Assembly (NCBI RefSeq): GCF_000236165.1
Contig: NZ_CM001373.1
Coordinates: 1,626,777-1,690,776, forward strand
Length of the DNA stretch: 64,000 nt
From: Fluoribacter dumoffii NY 23
GTDB lineage: Bacteria; Pseudomonadota; Gammaproteobacteria; Legionellales; Legionellaceae
Reading direction: 5' to 3'
Position numbers and translations under genes: made by a program. The notes beneath the pieces are model-generated. The model was not told where the DNA came from. It worked only from the letters and a program-made list of their open reading frames with translations, and did no database searches. Shown here one piece after another: positions 51,754-61,736 of this stretch (the first letter of the stretch is position 1; each line of letters starts with the position of its first letter).

Positions 51754-52767
51754 TTACAGCAATAAACTCGTGTCACCGTAGCTAAAAAATCGGTATTTCT
51801 TTTCGATCGCTTCTTGATATAGCTTCATAGCTTGTTTATGACCAATAAACGCAGAAACCAACATTAACAAGGTAGATTCAGGCAAATGAAAATTAGTCAT
51901 TAATCCGTCGCAAATTTTAAACTCATATCCAGGGTAAATAAAGATATCTGTATCCCTGCTGCACGGAGTTAATGTACCATTTTGTGCTGCACTCTCAAGA
52001 CTACGCATGGCTGTAGTACCTACCGCGATAACCCGATTACCAGCTGCTTTGGTGGAATGTACTGCCTCACATAACTCAGCACCTATGGTAAATCGCTCGC
52101 TATGCATTTTATGATCTTTGATGTCCTCACAACGAACAGGCCTGAACGTCCCTGCCCCCACATGCAAGGTAAGGTAAGCTACAGAAACACCCCGTGAGCG
52201 AACACTGGATAATACTGCTTCATCAAAATGCAAACCAGCCGTAGGCGCGGCCACGGAGCCTTCATATTTGGCATAAACTGTTTGATAACGGTCCTGATCC
52301 AGATTTTCATCATTACGGGTGATATAAGGAGGCAAGGGGATATGCCCTATCCCATTTAACAGAGTCAGGACATCCATATCTGCTTTACAAACGAATAAAT
52401 CATCTTGTCTGTCAAGAATTTCAAGCTCTTTGTTTTGTTCCAGCTGAATAATAGAACCCGCTTTTAATGCTTTACTGGCTTTAATGTGCGCCAGAAATGT
52501 GAACTCTCCTGTAATTCGTTCGACCAATAACTCCACTTTGCCGCCAGTAGTTTTATGGCCATAAAGTCTGGCGGGTATCACTTTGGAGTCATTCATCACC
52601 AATAAATCACCGGGATTTAAAAAATCAGCAATTTCGCGAAATTGGTAATGACCATATTCCTCCTTTTGACGATTATAAATTAAAAGGCGTGAATCACTTC
52701 GATTCGCTAAAGGATATTGCGCAATTAATTCTGGAGGCAAATCAAAATAAAAGTCCTGCTTATTCAT
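51754..52767 (-). CDS. queA: S-adenosylmethionine:tRNA ribosyltransferase-isomerase QueA
   Basis: QueA converts preQ1-tRNA to epoxyqueuosine-tRNA using the ribosyl part of SAM. The 337-residue sequence starts MNKQDFYFDLPPELIAQYP and contains LLVMNDSKVIPARLYG, EGSVAAPTAGLHFD, HVGAGTFRPV and TNFHLPESTLLMLVSAF, all diagnostic. The start is ATG 52767, where the family begins; the longer frame to 52827 adds 20 residues not seen in QueA. It is followed after 15 bp by a TGT-like gene. Upstream sits an unrelated coiled-coil gene. Confidence 0.96.
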   Translation of the reverse strand: MNKQDFYFDLPPELIAQYPLANRSDSRLLIYNRQKEEYGHYQFREIADFLNPGDLLVMNDSKVIPARLYGHKTTGGKVELLVERITGEFTFLAHIKASKALKAGSIIQLEQNKELEILDRQDDLFVCKADMDVLTLLNGIGHIPLPPYITRNDENLDQDRYQTVYAKYEGSVAAPTAGLHFDEAVLSSVRSRGVSVAYLTLHVGAGTFRPVRCEDIKDHKMHSERFTIGAELCEAVHSTKAAGNRVIAVGTTAMRSLESAAQNGTLTPCSRDTDIFIYPGYEFKICDGLMTNFHLPESTLLMLVSAFIGHKQAMKLYQEAIEKKYRFFSYGDTSLLL

Positions 52768-52885
52768 AAACCAACCTGAAAAATAAATTGTCGCTATTAT
52801 ACACTGAATACAATCATTCATCATCATTATTGGATGCTAAGGGACGACAAATTATTTTTAAAAGGGAAATATTGGATAATCACAA

Positions 52886-54679
52886 TTAATCTTTTTTTCG
52901 CAAGGTAGAATCCATATCCAAGGCAGGTGATACATCTTTGAGCAACTGTCGGGCACTGCGTAAAAACCGAAGTCTTTCTGTGGCCCCATAATTCTTTCCG
53001 GGGGCATTATCAGCTTGCTCGATTAATTGATCCAGCTTTCCTTTGACTTCAGGAGAAATTGATGAGTTTTTAACAAGATTGCGGACTTCATCCAAATCCT
53101 TTTTTTGCGGTTTTTTTAAAGCCAGGAATTCAAACTTTTCCCTCATTTGTGAATAGCTTTCATGAAAGTCAGGCGATGGATTGGGGTTTGGAGATAAGTT
53201 ATCCCTCTTTAATAATAAAGCCCTTTGGGCTTGAGCTCCTTTTAATGCTTCCCCCATTTCCTTTCTTGCGTTTTGCATCTCCATTCTTTGGGCTTGTAAA
53301 ACCTCTCTTAAACTTAAATGATGTTCTTTGCGCTCTCTTTGCCTTTGTAAGTTTTCTTGGATTTTTTCCATAAAATTAAACCGGGGGGTTTGAATTTTTG
53401 CTTTAGCCTGTTCAAAGGCAATTTGAGCTTGCACCCAATCCTGATAAATCAAATTTTCAGGATCCGCATCTTTGGGAAGTAAAGCATAGGAACCATCTTT
53501 TCTTTGCACAAGGCGCCGTGCATCTTCGGGTTTGATGGAAAAGCGTGCTTGCGAAAAATCAAAAACTTGTTCTAATTGATCATTAAGAAGTATTTTCTTA
53601 TTTCTCATCACTTTTAATGCAGAAAGCAACCCGCGTTCCCGCAACTGTAACCCCTCAAGCTCAACATGCACTTGCCCAGAAACTGATTGTTGCGATTGGA
53701 GTTCTTGTATTTTTCCCCGTGTCTGTTGTAATGCCAAATGAAACAAATCTTCAAAATTGGTTACAGTTGGATTCAAGTGCACTTTATGAAAATTAAGTTC
53801 ATGTTCAATTGTTCTTATGTGTCTGCCAAGACGATTCTTTTCCATTTCCTGAGTGCGGATATCTCCAGTCGTTTTATTTTTGAATTGTGCTTCCTGTTCT
53901 TTGTATCTTTCCAGCTCCCGCATCAGAGAAGTGATTCTTCGTTGGACAAAAGCAGCGGGGTTTTCTTGAGGATGCTGTAAAATAGGTAATTGCAAAAAGG
54001 TATCCAGTATTTCGATATGACTATGAAGTTCCTCAACCCGCCTCTCCTCTTCTTCTATCTCGTTCAATTCCTCTTCAATGTGGTCTAGTTGATCTTCTAT
54101 TTCATCCAATTCCTCATCCAGAACTTTCATGGTCTCGATGTAATGATCAATCATCTCATCAATTAGTGTAACAGGCGGACGTTCAGAAAGTGTTTCCGTT
54201 TTCTGCTCCATATGCATACTTTTCAGATGCTTGTCATTTTCAAATCGAATCAACTGATCCACATTTTTAGCCAGTTCTTTTCGCTGAGCAATTATTCCCA
54301 TAAGCATGAAAAGCAAACGTTGTTGTCTTAACATTTCTGCAGTATTTTGCTCTGAAATAGATTGAATCCGTAACTCCTCTTTTATAATTTCCCGAACTAT
54401 CATGGTCAACGTCACATCACCCCCTGCTGTTTTCAGGAATTTAAATACATCCAAAGCATTTTTTAATCCAAAGCGGGATAAAAACTGAGTTGCTAAATAA
54501 GGATTGGCTTCCGCAGTTTCAGGTTGGGTGCTCCTTTCCAAATCTGCAAACCATGTTTCCAAATGTTCCAAGATGAACTTTTGCTCAGTAGGAGTTAATT
54601 CTTGCTCTATTGGAGGGAGAGTATTGATTGCCGGGATTACCGAATTACGGGAGACCACTTGTACACTCCAATAAGACAT
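52886..54679 (-). CDS. Long coiled-coil protein, candidate effector
   Basis: This 597-residue protein is dominated by heptad-like charged helices. The segment around residues 180-230 is almost pure coiled coil (DEELDEIEDQLDHIEEEL and similar), with further coiled coil at about 240-350 and 415-500. The N-terminal 150 residues are a helical globular region. The tail (510-597) is lysine- and proline-containing. There is no signal peptide, membrane helix or known domain. Coiled-coil orphans without Sec signals are frequent among Dot/Icm substrates, but this one has no clear E-block at its end. A hairpin terminator separates it from the upstream gene at 54784. Function is unknown. Confidence 0.75.
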   Translation of the reverse strand: MSYWSVQVVSRNSVIPAINTLPPIEQELTPTEQKFILEHLETWFADLERSTQPETAEANPYLATQFLSRFGLKNALDVFKFLKTAGGDVTLTMIVREIIKEELRIQSISEQNTAEMLRQQRLLFMLMGIIAQRKELAKNVDQLIRFENDKHLKSMHMEQKTETLSERPPVTLIDEMIDHYIETMKVLDEELDEIEDQLDHIEEELNEIEEEERRVEELHSHIEILDTFLQLPILQHPQENPAAFVQRRITSLMRELERYKEQEAQFKNKTTGDIRTQEMEKNRLGRHIRTIEHELNFHKVHLNPTVTNFEDLFHLALQQTRGKIQELQSQQSVSGQVHVELEGLQLRERGLLSALKVMRNKKILLNDQLEQVFDFSQARFSIKPEDARRLVQRKDGSYALLPKDADPENLIYQDWVQAQIAFEQAKAKIQTPRFNFMEKIQENLQRQRERKEHHLSLREVLQAQRMEMQNARKEMGEALKGAQAQRALLLKRDNLSPNPNPSPDFHESYSQMREKFEFLALKKPQKKDLDEVRNLVKNSSISPEVKGKLDQLIEQADNAPGKNYGATERLRFLRSARQLLKDVSPALDMDSTLRKKD

Positions 54680-54730
54680 ATTGATTAAATTATAGGCTAT
54701 ATGGAGAAAAAAGCGTTTGCTTTGTTGGAG

Positions 54731-54766
54731 AAGCAGTAGCCCGAGATACCTCCCGGGATACTGCTT
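54731..54766 (-). terminator. Hairpin terminator after the 54784 gene
   Basis: AAGCAGTA (54731-54738) pairs with TACTGCTT (54759-54766), and an inner CCCGAG/CTCCCGGG region adds to the stem. It lies 18 bp beyond the stop of the minus-strand gene. A T run follows only about 20 bp later. Confidence 0.55.
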
Positions 54767-54783
54767 GATAAAGCTGTTATTCC

Positions 54784-55668
54784 TTAATTACCGAATCCTA
54801 TTTTAGGATAGATAGACGATGATGTTAAGGTTTGGGACTCTAAAAGATTTCCTAATTCCTCTTGTTCAGTAGCGAGGACCGATGGATAATGTATTGGTTC
54901 TTGTCCGAGCGGCTTAGAATTTTCCTTTTTAGGCTCCTCGGTTAATTTTGTATAAGGAAATGCAGTTAATTCACTAGGTGTATCAACAGTTTTTTGAACC
55001 GGAGATTTTGCAGAACGCGCATTCTCAACAGCCTTCACTCCCATGCCAGCTAGACCACCAAGCAATAAAAATGGTGACCACAGCACTGCGCCTATAGATT
55101 TCAGGACACCTTTTGCCGTGAAACCCTCTTCATTAACGACACGGGATTTAATCATAGCGAATACATTTTTATCACTGCGATAGCATTCTTTGGCACTGGA
55201 ATATAAATAAGCAAAACCCAAAGCACCATAGAGGGCAAGGGCACCAATACCAAAAGTTGCAGCCCCTAATGCCATAGCACCCGAAGCGCTCGCTGCGGAA
55301 GCTCCAGTAGCAGCCATAGATGCAGCAGTATATCCCATTCCCCCAAGGGTGAGTTTGAGAAATAATGCAACCAGGATAACGGGTACAAGTATCATGCCTA
55401 CTAAAAGATATATTCCTGAACTTCCGGAACTTGGGGTGGAGTAAAATCGACGAGAAGGGGTATGAACAGTTCTTAGCGGAACATAATCAATGCCGGGAGA
55501 CCTTGAGCTCACCTGGACGTGGGGTGAATAAGGTGTGTATACCTGAGCGTGAGGATTAAAGGGTGGTAGGGACTGGTGAGAATGGTAATTGGAACCACCA
55601 GAAAATTTTTCATGATGTGTATGTTTATTAAATGCCACTTTAGACTCCTTTATTTTTATTAATTCCAA
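54784..55668 (-). CDS. Orphan membrane protein with proline/serine-rich N-terminus
   Basis: This 294-residue protein has no family I recognise. The first 80 residues are rich in His, Pro, Ser and Tyr (HVQVSSRSPG, SLPPFNPHAQ), with two copies of a PHxQVxxxxPxx-like motif. Hydrophobic stretches occur at about 85-110, 118-155 (Ala/Gly-rich) and 190-212, so three or four membrane passes are likely. The C-terminal 80 residues are acidic and proline-containing. The Gly/Ala-rich hairpin region recalls bacterial proteins that insert into host membranes, but that is only an impression. It stands alone with its own leader. The AT-rich sequence at 55680-55750 may hold its promoter. Confidence 0.7.
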   Translation of the reverse strand: MELIKIKESKVAFNKHTHHEKFSGGSNYHSHQSLPPFNPHAQVYTPYSPHVQVSSRSPGIDYVPLRTVHTPSRRFYSTPSSGSSGIYLLVGMILVPVILVALFLKLTLGGMGYTAASMAATGASAASASGAMALGAATFGIGALALYGALGFAYLYSSAKECYRSDKNVFAMIKSRVVNEEGFTAKGVLKSIGAVLWSPFLLLGGLAGMGVKAVENARSAKSPVQKTVDTPSELTAFPYTKLTEEPKKENSKPLGQEPIHYPSVLATEQEELGNLLESQTLTSSSIYPKIGFGN

Positions 55669-55758
55669 ACTCGAGGGAAGTATAAGAAAGAAAACTTAAG
55701 GTTTTATTAAGAACAAAAAAGATTTCTTTACAAAAAAATTACATTTCTTTACAAAAGA

Positions 55759-56169
55759 TCATACAATGATCAACAAGGCTACAGATAAGATCCAAATTAT
55801 CCCACTTGTGAGGTAAGGATATTGATATCCTTTAAAATTTCTTCTTCGTGACAGCATATCAAGGATCACTACGGGAACTACCGAAATAAATGTCAACATG
55901 AATATGAGTACCAAAGGAACCGCCCCTTTTTGGAAAGGCAAAATTTGCACTAAAAAATTCAGCACATTATGCAGTATTTCGCGCAAATAAAAAATTCCCC
56001 ATAGGACCCAAAAATTATAGGAATAAATTAGCCAGGAAGCCGCAAACAGAGGAATAATTAACTTGGCTCCTTTTATGGCAAAGAGTTTCTTAATGGCTTT
56101 GCCGAATTCCTCTGAAAAAAAGACTAAAATCGAACTCAAAAGAACAAGCAAAGCAAGCGTTAATAACAT
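55759..56169 (-). CDS. Small four-helix membrane protein, unknown
   Basis: This 136-residue protein is hydrophobic throughout, with helices at about 1-19, 36-60, 83-103 and 117-135. Between helix 3 and 4 it has MLSRRRNFKGYQYPY, a basic loop that should face the cytoplasm. I recognise no family. Its ATG directly abuts the stop codon of uup (56170), so the two genes are very probably cotranscribed, and it may be translated by coupling. No partner function can be read from the sequence. Confidence 0.72.
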   Translation of the reverse strand: MLLTLALLVLLSSILVFFSEEFGKAIKKLFAIKGAKLIIPLFAASWLIYSYNFWVLWGIFYLREILHNVLNFLVQILPFQKGAVPLVLIFMLTFISVVPVVILDMLSRRRNFKGYQYPYLTSGIIWILSVALLIIV

Positions 56170-58032
56170 TTATTTGTTCCTATTTTCAACATCTTCCAGT
56201 ATTTCCCATCGGGTATAAAACTGGGATAACAAAGCTTCATCTTCGGCCAAATCCTGATTTATCTTGGCGATGACTTGAGCATCCTGCTGATAAAATCTAG
56301 GATCAGCCATTTGTAAATGTAATTCAGCAATTTTTTCTTCCAACTGCTCAATTTTCTGGGGTAATTGAGCAAGTTCACGCTGTTCATTAAAGCTTAGTTT
56401 ATTTGTGGCAACATTGCGTTTCACTATAGGTGTTTTTATCACCTGTTCTCGCTGTTGCTGCTTTTTATGCATTTTATATTCATCATAACCACCGACAAAT
56501 TCATTGAACTGCCCTGCTTCTTCATAAACTAAAACACTGGTTACAACCTCGTTGATAAATGCACGGTCATGGCTGATTAAGATTAACGTTCCTGGATAGT
56601 CTACTAACATGCCCTCAAGAAGTTCTAAAGTTTCAATATCCAAATCATTTGTTGGCTCGTCCATCACCAACAGATTTACAGGTTTGGCAAATAATTTAGC
56701 GAGCAATAACCGGTTCCTTTCTCCACCAGAGAGCACCGAAACTGGCTGATTAAACCGTTCTGGGGAAAATAAAAACTCACGCAAGTAACTGGCAACATGT
56801 TTTTGTTTTCCATTAATCGTTACATAATCCGCCCCATCACCCACATTAAACATTACTGTTTGATCTTCACGTAATTGGCGACGCAATTGGTCAAAATAGG
56901 CCACACTTAAAGAAGTACCGAGTTTTATCTGTCCGGCATCGGGTTTTAGCTCCCCAAGTAATAAACGCACTAAAGTCGTTTTTCCGCAGCCATTAGGACC
57001 AATTATCCCGAGTTTATCGCCTCGAGTGAGTAATAAGGAAAAATCACGTAAGATGGTTTTATTTCCCAGAGTAAAATCCACCTGATTTGCTTCAATCACT
57101 ACTGAACCGGACCGACTCACATCGAGATTAAATGTTTTGACTTTGCCTAATTGATTACGCCGGGCTTTGTATTCTTCCCGCAATGCCTTTAATGCACGTA
57201 CCCTACCTTCATTACGCGTTCGGCGGGCTTTAATTCCTGTACGAATCCAGGCTTCTTCCTCAGCTAATTTTTTATCGAATAAATCATTTTGTTTTTGTTC
57301 ACTTAAACGAATAGATTCTCTTCTGTCCAAATAAGTTTCATAATCACAATCATGCTGATGAAGTTTACCTCTGTCAATTTCTACAATTCGATTGGCAACC
57401 TGGCTCAAAAATTCTCTATCATGAGTTACCAAGAGCACCGCACCTTTGAAATTTTTCAGGTAAGACTCCAGCCATTCGATTGCTTCAATATCCAAATGGT
57501 TTGTCGGTTCATCCAAAAGTAACAGATCGGGAGTTGCAATTAATGCAGCACCCAATAATACCCGCCGCTTCATCCCACCCGACAAATTTTTCATGCGCTC
57601 GCCAGTTGTGATACCTAAACGACTGGCCATGGTTTCAACTTGTGGAAGTTTGTCCCATGCATGCAAGTTATCCATTTGCTGCTGGCATAAGGCTAATTTA
57701 TCCATATCTCTCGATTGGGAAAGTTCATTAAAACGAGATAAAACCTCACCTGTTTCCCCAAGACCTTTCACCAGGAAATGATAGACTGATTCTTCACCGG
57801 TAATTGGGACTTCCTGAGTCAAACCTGCAACACGCAATCCAGATAGCTGATTCATCTGGCCGCTGTCTGGAGTCAATTCACCTTGCAACAGTTTAAGGAG
57901 GGTAGATTTTCCTGCACCATTTCGTCCGACTAATGCAATACGATCGTTTGGTTGGATCTGCCAATCGGCCTCATCCAATAATTGATTTCCCGCGATATTG
58001 AGGGACACTCCGTGAAGGGAAATAATACTCAT
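56170..58032 (-). CDS. uup: ABC-F ATPase Uup
   Basis: Uup is a soluble ABC-F protein with a role in ribosome function and in limiting precise excision of transposons. The 620-residue sequence has two ABC modules: Walker A GRNGAGKST (36-44) with signature LSGGMKRR and LLLDEPTNHLD, and GPNGCGKTT with LSGGERNR and LVMDEPTNDLD. The linker region (about 230-290, KLAEEEAWIRTGIKARRTRNEGRV) is Uup-type. A C-terminal coiled-coil domain (about 550-620, starting LSFNEQRELAQLP) is the DNA-binding part typical of Uup. Length is normal. A structured 79-nt leader lies just upstream, between ridA and uup. Confidence 0.95.
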   Translation of the reverse strand: MSIISLHGVSLNIAGNQLLDEADWQIQPNDRIALVGRNGAGKSTLLKLLQGELTPDSGQMNQLSGLRVAGLTQEVPITGEESVYHFLVKGLGETGEVLSRFNELSQSRDMDKLALCQQQMDNLHAWDKLPQVETMASRLGITTGERMKNLSGGMKRRVLLGAALIATPDLLLLDEPTNHLDIEAIEWLESYLKNFKGAVLLVTHDREFLSQVANRIVEIDRGKLHQHDCDYETYLDRRESIRLSEQKQNDLFDKKLAEEEAWIRTGIKARRTRNEGRVRALKALREEYKARRNQLGKVKTFNLDVSRSGSVVIEANQVDFTLGNKTILRDFSLLLTRGDKLGIIGPNGCGKTTLVRLLLGELKPDAGQIKLGTSLSVAYFDQLRRQLREDQTVMFNVGDGADYVTINGKQKHVASYLREFLFSPERFNQPVSVLSGGERNRLLLAKLFAKPVNLLVMDEPTNDLDIETLELLEGMLVDYPGTLILISHDRAFINEVVTSVLVYEEAGQFNEFVGGYDEYKMHKKQQQREQVIKTPIVKRNVATNKLSFNEQRELAQLPQKIEQLEEKIAELHLQMADPRFYQQDAQVIAKINQDLAEDEALLSQFYTRWEILEDVENRNK

Positions 58033-58061
58033 AAATGAACTCTAACTATGTCTTGTAAGTA

Positions 58062-58140
58062 GTGGTCTGGGGAAGGTCAGTCAATCCGGATTTCAGCGGA
58101 GAATCTCCCCGGCCTAACTCAGCTCCAATGGGCAGACCAC
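58062..58140 (-). other. Structured intergenic RNA element between ridA and uup
   Basis: On the minus strand a 79-nt segment is closed by GTGGTCTG and CAGACCAC (8-bp perfect). Inside is a second stem-loop, with CCGGGGAGATT and CTCCG-type complementary parts near 58096-58116. It is followed by no T run and ends about 30 nt before the uup ATG. It may be a leader, processing site or weak attenuator. Confidence 0.4.
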
Positions 58141-58151
58141 ATTTAAATGAA

Positions 58152-58538
58152 TTATTTTGCAGATAAAACCATTATACCATCCATTTCGACCTGTGCACCA
58201 CGAGGCAAAGCGGAAACACCTATTGCTGCCCTTGCCGGGTAAGGGGCTGCAAAATAACGACTCATTGCTTCATTTATTAAAGGAAAATGGCGTAAATCGG
58301 TAAGATAAACATTTAATTTCACGATATGCGCCAAACTGCCACCCGCGGCTTCACAAACAGCCGATAAATTTTCCAAGACCTGGGTAATTTGCAACTTGAT
58401 ATCTTCACTACAGAGTTGCATCGTTACAGGATCAAGTGGTATTTGTCCGGAAAGATAAACAGTCTCACCACATTTAATGGCTTGTGAATAGGTTCCAATA
58501 GCCTCTGGAGCCAATTTTGTATTAACAGGTTGCATCAA
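58152..58538 (-). CDS. ridA: RidA-family reactive enamine/imine deaminase
   Basis: RidA hydrolyses reactive 2-aminoacrylate-type enamines released by PLP enzymes. The 128-residue sequence has the family pattern [37 protein letters not shown], and the active-site arginine in [23 protein letters not shown]. It overlaps spoT by 4 bp (58535-58538), so it is cotranslated from the spoT transcript. That order (spoT then ridA) is common in gammaproteobacteria. The link with PLP chemistry also matters here because the Thi5-type enzyme uses PLP. Confidence 0.95.
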   Translation of the reverse strand: MMQPVNTKLAPEAIGTYSQAIKCGETVYLSGQIPLDPVTMQLCSEDIKLQITQVLENLSAVCEAAGGSLAHIVKLNVYLTDLRHFPLINEAMSRYFAAPYPARAAIGVSALPRGAQVEMDGIMVLSAK

Positions 58539-60685
58539 TTATCCCCTTGTTTTTTTCTATAAAGACGCATCACAACTTTGTTTGCCCTTAACCTGCGCAT
58601 AACCCGAGCTAAATGCGTTCTATCAACTACGCTGATTGAAAAAGTGACCGCATTGTGACGGCCGTCCCGGGGATCTACATTGATATTACCGATGTTGGAG
58701 CCTGACTCCGCAATTGCAGTGGCAAGCGCTGCCAATACCCCCCGCTCATTCACAACATCCACAGTGATATCAACCCAGTATTCTCCTTCCACTTTTTCAT
58801 CCCAGCGTAAAGCAATAAATTGCTCAGGATTGGTTCGCGAAGTTTTTAAAGTGGCGCAATCACTGCTATGAACAATGATGCCCCTACCTTGTTGGAATTT
58901 TCCAACAATATTATCACCCGGTATGGGCTGACAACATTCACCGAAATGAACCACCATTCCTTCCGTTCCTTTAATAGCGAGCGGATGGGTTTTAATTCCT
59001 TTATCCAATTCATTGGAATCCTGGGTGACTACCAATCTTTTGGCAATGACCATGGCCATCTGATTGCCTATACCAATGGCAAAAAGCAAATCATCCAGTG
59101 TTTTATAATGCAAATCACTCAATAGTGCCTGAATAGATTCTGGTGGTATTTTAGCATAGTCGCTTGATAATTCAGTTAGGGACTGCTCAAGAAGCCGTTT
59201 TCCCAAACTGATTGATTCAGTATTTTGTTGGCTTTTCAGGAAATGGCGTATATTGGAACGGGCCTTGCCGGTCACTACAAAATTTAACCAGGCCGGGTTA
59301 GGATGCGCGCCCGCAGCTGTAATAATCTCAACTGTTTGGCCGTTGGATAAGGGAATGCTAAGCGGCACTAATTTTCTGTTAACCTTGGCTGCCACACAAC
59401 TATTTCCTACCCCGGAGTGCACCGAATAGGCAAAATCAACTGGTGTCGCCCCTTTAGGTAATTCCATAATATGGCCTTTGGGGGTAAAAACATATACCTC
59501 ATCAGGGAATAAATCAATTTTGACGTTTTCTATAAACTCTAATGAATTACCTGTGCTGCGTTGCATTTCCAATAAACTTTGTACCCATTCTCGGGCACGC
59601 AGTTGCGCTTCGTTTACTTCAAGCCCGGATGACTTGTAAATCCAATGGGCAGCTACCCCATTGTCAGCAACCTTATCCATATCGCGAGTGCGGATTTGCA
59701 CTTCAAGAGGAACCCCAAAAGGTCCAAATAAGGTAGTATGCAAAGATTGATATCCATTTGCTTTAGGGATACCGATGTAATCTTTAAAACGTTGCGGAAC
59801 CGGTTTGTAGGTGCAATGTAAAGCGCCTAATATGCGATAACAGGAATCAATATCTTCGGTAATTACCCGAAATGCAAAAACATCAGTAATTTCGGTAAAG
59901 GAAGCTTTTTTCTGACGCATTTTCTTATAAATACTGTATAAGTGCTTTTGTCTTCCGAATACTTGTTCATAAGGGATATTCAATTGCGCTAAAGCCAATT
60001 GCAAGTCGCGTTCGATAGTTTGGGTCAATTCGCGTCGATTACCGCGCGATTTTTCCACTGCTGATTTTATTGCCCGGTAACGCATAGGATATAAAGCCTG
60101 AAATCCCAGATCCTCAAGGCCGACATAAATTGAGTGCATTCCCAAACGGTTTGCAATGGGTGCATAAATTTCCAGAGTTTCTATAGCAATTCGTCGGCGT
60201 TTTGCATACGGCATCGAACCCAGAGTCTTCATGTTATGCAAACGATCGGCTAATTTTACAATAATTACCCGAATATCTTTGACCATAGCTAAAACCATTT
60301 TGCGGAAATTTTCCGCCTGGGCTTCAGCTTTTGATTCAAATTTTATTTTGGTCAGTTTGGTAACACCATCAACAAGAGAGGTAATTTCCTCACCGAACTG
60401 GCGTGTCAGATCTTCTTTGCTTACAGAGGTATCTTCAACTACATCATGGAGCAAAGTAGCCATAATGGTTTGATAATCCAAGCGCATGCGCGCAAGAATC
60501 AGGGCTGCAGCAACTGGATGGGTAATATAAGGCTCGCCAGAACGACGCATCTGGCCATGATGGGCTTTTTCAGCGACCAAATAGGCTTGGTAGCATTTTT
60601 CTATTTGTGACTGCTCAAGATAGCATTTCAGCTCTTCATCGAGCTCCTTAAAGTAGCTCACGCAGTACTCCCTAGTATCTAACAT
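58535..60685 (-). CDS. spoT: Bifunctional (p)ppGpp synthetase/hydrolase SpoT
   Basis: SpoT makes and degrades ppGpp, the starvation signal that controls differentiation of Legionella from replicative to transmissive forms. The 716-residue sequence has a hydrolase HD domain with [11 protein letters not shown] and LLHDVVEDT (H80, D81), so degradation should be intact. The synthetase domain follows (about 230-350; [33 protein letters not shown]). A TGS domain (about 400-460, [14 protein letters not shown]) and a C-terminal ACT domain (about 640-710) complete it. It is 178 bp downstream of rpoZ and overlaps ridA. Length is that of E. coli SpoT (702). Confidence 0.96.
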   Translation of the reverse strand: MLDTREYCVSYFKELDEELKCYLEQSQIEKCYQAYLVAEKAHHGQMRRSGEPYITHPVAAALILARMRLDYQTIMATLLHDVVEDTSVSKEDLTRQFGEEITSLVDGVTKLTKIKFESKAEAQAENFRKMVLAMVKDIRVIIVKLADRLHNMKTLGSMPYAKRRRIAIETLEIYAPIANRLGMHSIYVGLEDLGFQALYPMRYRAIKSAVEKSRGNRRELTQTIERDLQLALAQLNIPYEQVFGRQKHLYSIYKKMRQKKASFTEITDVFAFRVITEDIDSCYRILGALHCTYKPVPQRFKDYIGIPKANGYQSLHTTLFGPFGVPLEVQIRTRDMDKVADNGVAAHWIYKSSGLEVNEAQLRAREWVQSLLEMQRSTGNSLEFIENVKIDLFPDEVYVFTPKGHIMELPKGATPVDFAYSVHSGVGNSCVAAKVNRKLVPLSIPLSNGQTVEIITAAGAHPNPAWLNFVVTGKARSNIRHFLKSQQNTESISLGKRLLEQSLTELSSDYAKIPPESIQALLSDLHYKTLDDLLFAIGIGNQMAMVIAKRLVVTQDSNELDKGIKTHPLAIKGTEGMVVHFGECCQPIPGDNIVGKFQQGRGIIVHSSDCATLKTSRTNPEQFIALRWDEKVEGEYWVDITVDVVNERGVLAALATAIAESGSNIGNINVDPRDGRHNAVTFSISVVDRTHLARVMRRLRANKVVMRLYRKKQGDN

Positions 60686-60862
60686 GACCGTACCCCTTTA
60701 CCCCAAATCCACATCATTTACGATGTCCCAAATAAATCACGATCCGTCATGATTCTTAACTTAAGTGTAGTGAAATGCACACCTGAAAGTTTTAATCACC
60801 TAAAAACTTCATGGATGTCCAACTCACTCCACCCAAGTCTCATGAAAATTTATCTGGATAAA

Positions 60863-61066
60863 TTATTCTTTATCTAAAATTTCCGGGGTAATCAAACCTT
60901 CTGCTATTTCACGCAAAGCCACAACGGTAGGCTTATCATTTTCCCATTCAACCATAGGTTGATCGCCTCGAACTGCAATTTGGCGCGCACGTTTAGTAGC
61001 CACCATCACCAGTTCAAATCGATTTGCAACATTTTTTAAACAATCTTCAACTGTAACTCGCGCCAT
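60863..61066 (-). CDS. rpoZ: RNA polymerase omega subunit RpoZ
   Basis: Omega assists assembly of the beta' subunit and mediates part of the ppGpp response. The 67-residue sequence has [30 protein letters not shown] in pieces, followed by [15 protein letters not shown], all conserved. It is shorter at the C-terminus than E. coli omega (91) but within the family range. It sits between gmk (31 bp upstream) and spoT, an order that links ppGpp metabolism with its target. The 178-bp gap to spoT may contain a promoter for spoT. Confidence 0.96.
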   Translation of the reverse strand: MARVTVEDCLKNVANRFELVMVATKRARQIAVRGDQPMVEWENDKPTVVALREIAEGLITPEILDKE

Positions 61067-61097
61067 AATTCATTCTCCAGTAGCAAAACTTCGCATT

Positions 61098-61736
61098 TTA
61101 CTGCGATGACAGCAGGAAAGAAAGCAGTTTTGATTGTTTATTTATCTGCCGTTCAACACGTAAACGGTTGGCAATAACAATCGCACCTAATTCCATAGCC
61201 GCTTTTTCAAAATTATCATTAACGATTAAATAATCAAATTCAGGATAGTGGCTCAGTTCATCTTGCGCCTTTTTCATCCTATCACTAATCACTTCATCTT
61301 TATCTTGTCGACGATTCAACAAGCGCTCTTTTAATACATCCAAAGACGGTGGAATGATGAAAATACTTACCGCGTCAGGGAAAGAACGCCTAATCTGCTC
61401 AGCTCCTTGCCAATCTATATCAAGCACCACATCAATACCTTTTTGTAAACGCTCGGTAATTTGCTTCATCGATGTACCATACAAATGATTGAAGACCCGG
61501 GCGTGCTCCAGGAAAGCACAATCATCCACCATATGGATGAATTCATTTTCATCAATAAAAAAGTAGTCTACTCCGTGTTGTTCCCCTGGCCGCTTCGCTC
61601 GCGTCGTATGCGAAATGGAAACCTCAATATCCTCAAGAGTTTCCACCAACCTCTTTACCAAACTTGTTTTGCCTCCCCCAGAAGGTGCTGCAACAATAAA
61701 TAAATTACCCTTATAATCGCCCACAATAATACTCAC
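61098..61736 (-). CDS. gmk: Guanylate kinase
   Basis: Gmk phosphorylates GMP to GDP with ATP. The 212-residue sequence begins with a short leader and the P-loop [19 protein letters not shown]-binding residues follow in [13 protein letters not shown] and VDYFFID, then [16 protein letters not shown] and FIIPPS; the lid arginines are in [13 protein letters not shown]. All essential elements are present. Length is normal. Its ATG overlaps the stop of the yicC-type gene by 4 bp (61733-61736), so the two are translationally coupled. Confidence 0.97.
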   Translation of the reverse strand: MSIIVGDYKGNLFIVAAPSGGGKTSLVKRLVETLEDIEVSISHTTRAKRPGEQHGVDYFFIDENEFIHMVDDCAFLEHARVFNHLYGTSMKQITERLQKGIDVVLDIDWQGAEQIRRSFPDAVSIFIIPPSLDVLKERLLNRRQDKDEVISDRMKKAQDELSHYPEFDYLIVNDNFEKAAMELGAIVIANRLRVERQINKQSKLLSFLLSSQ

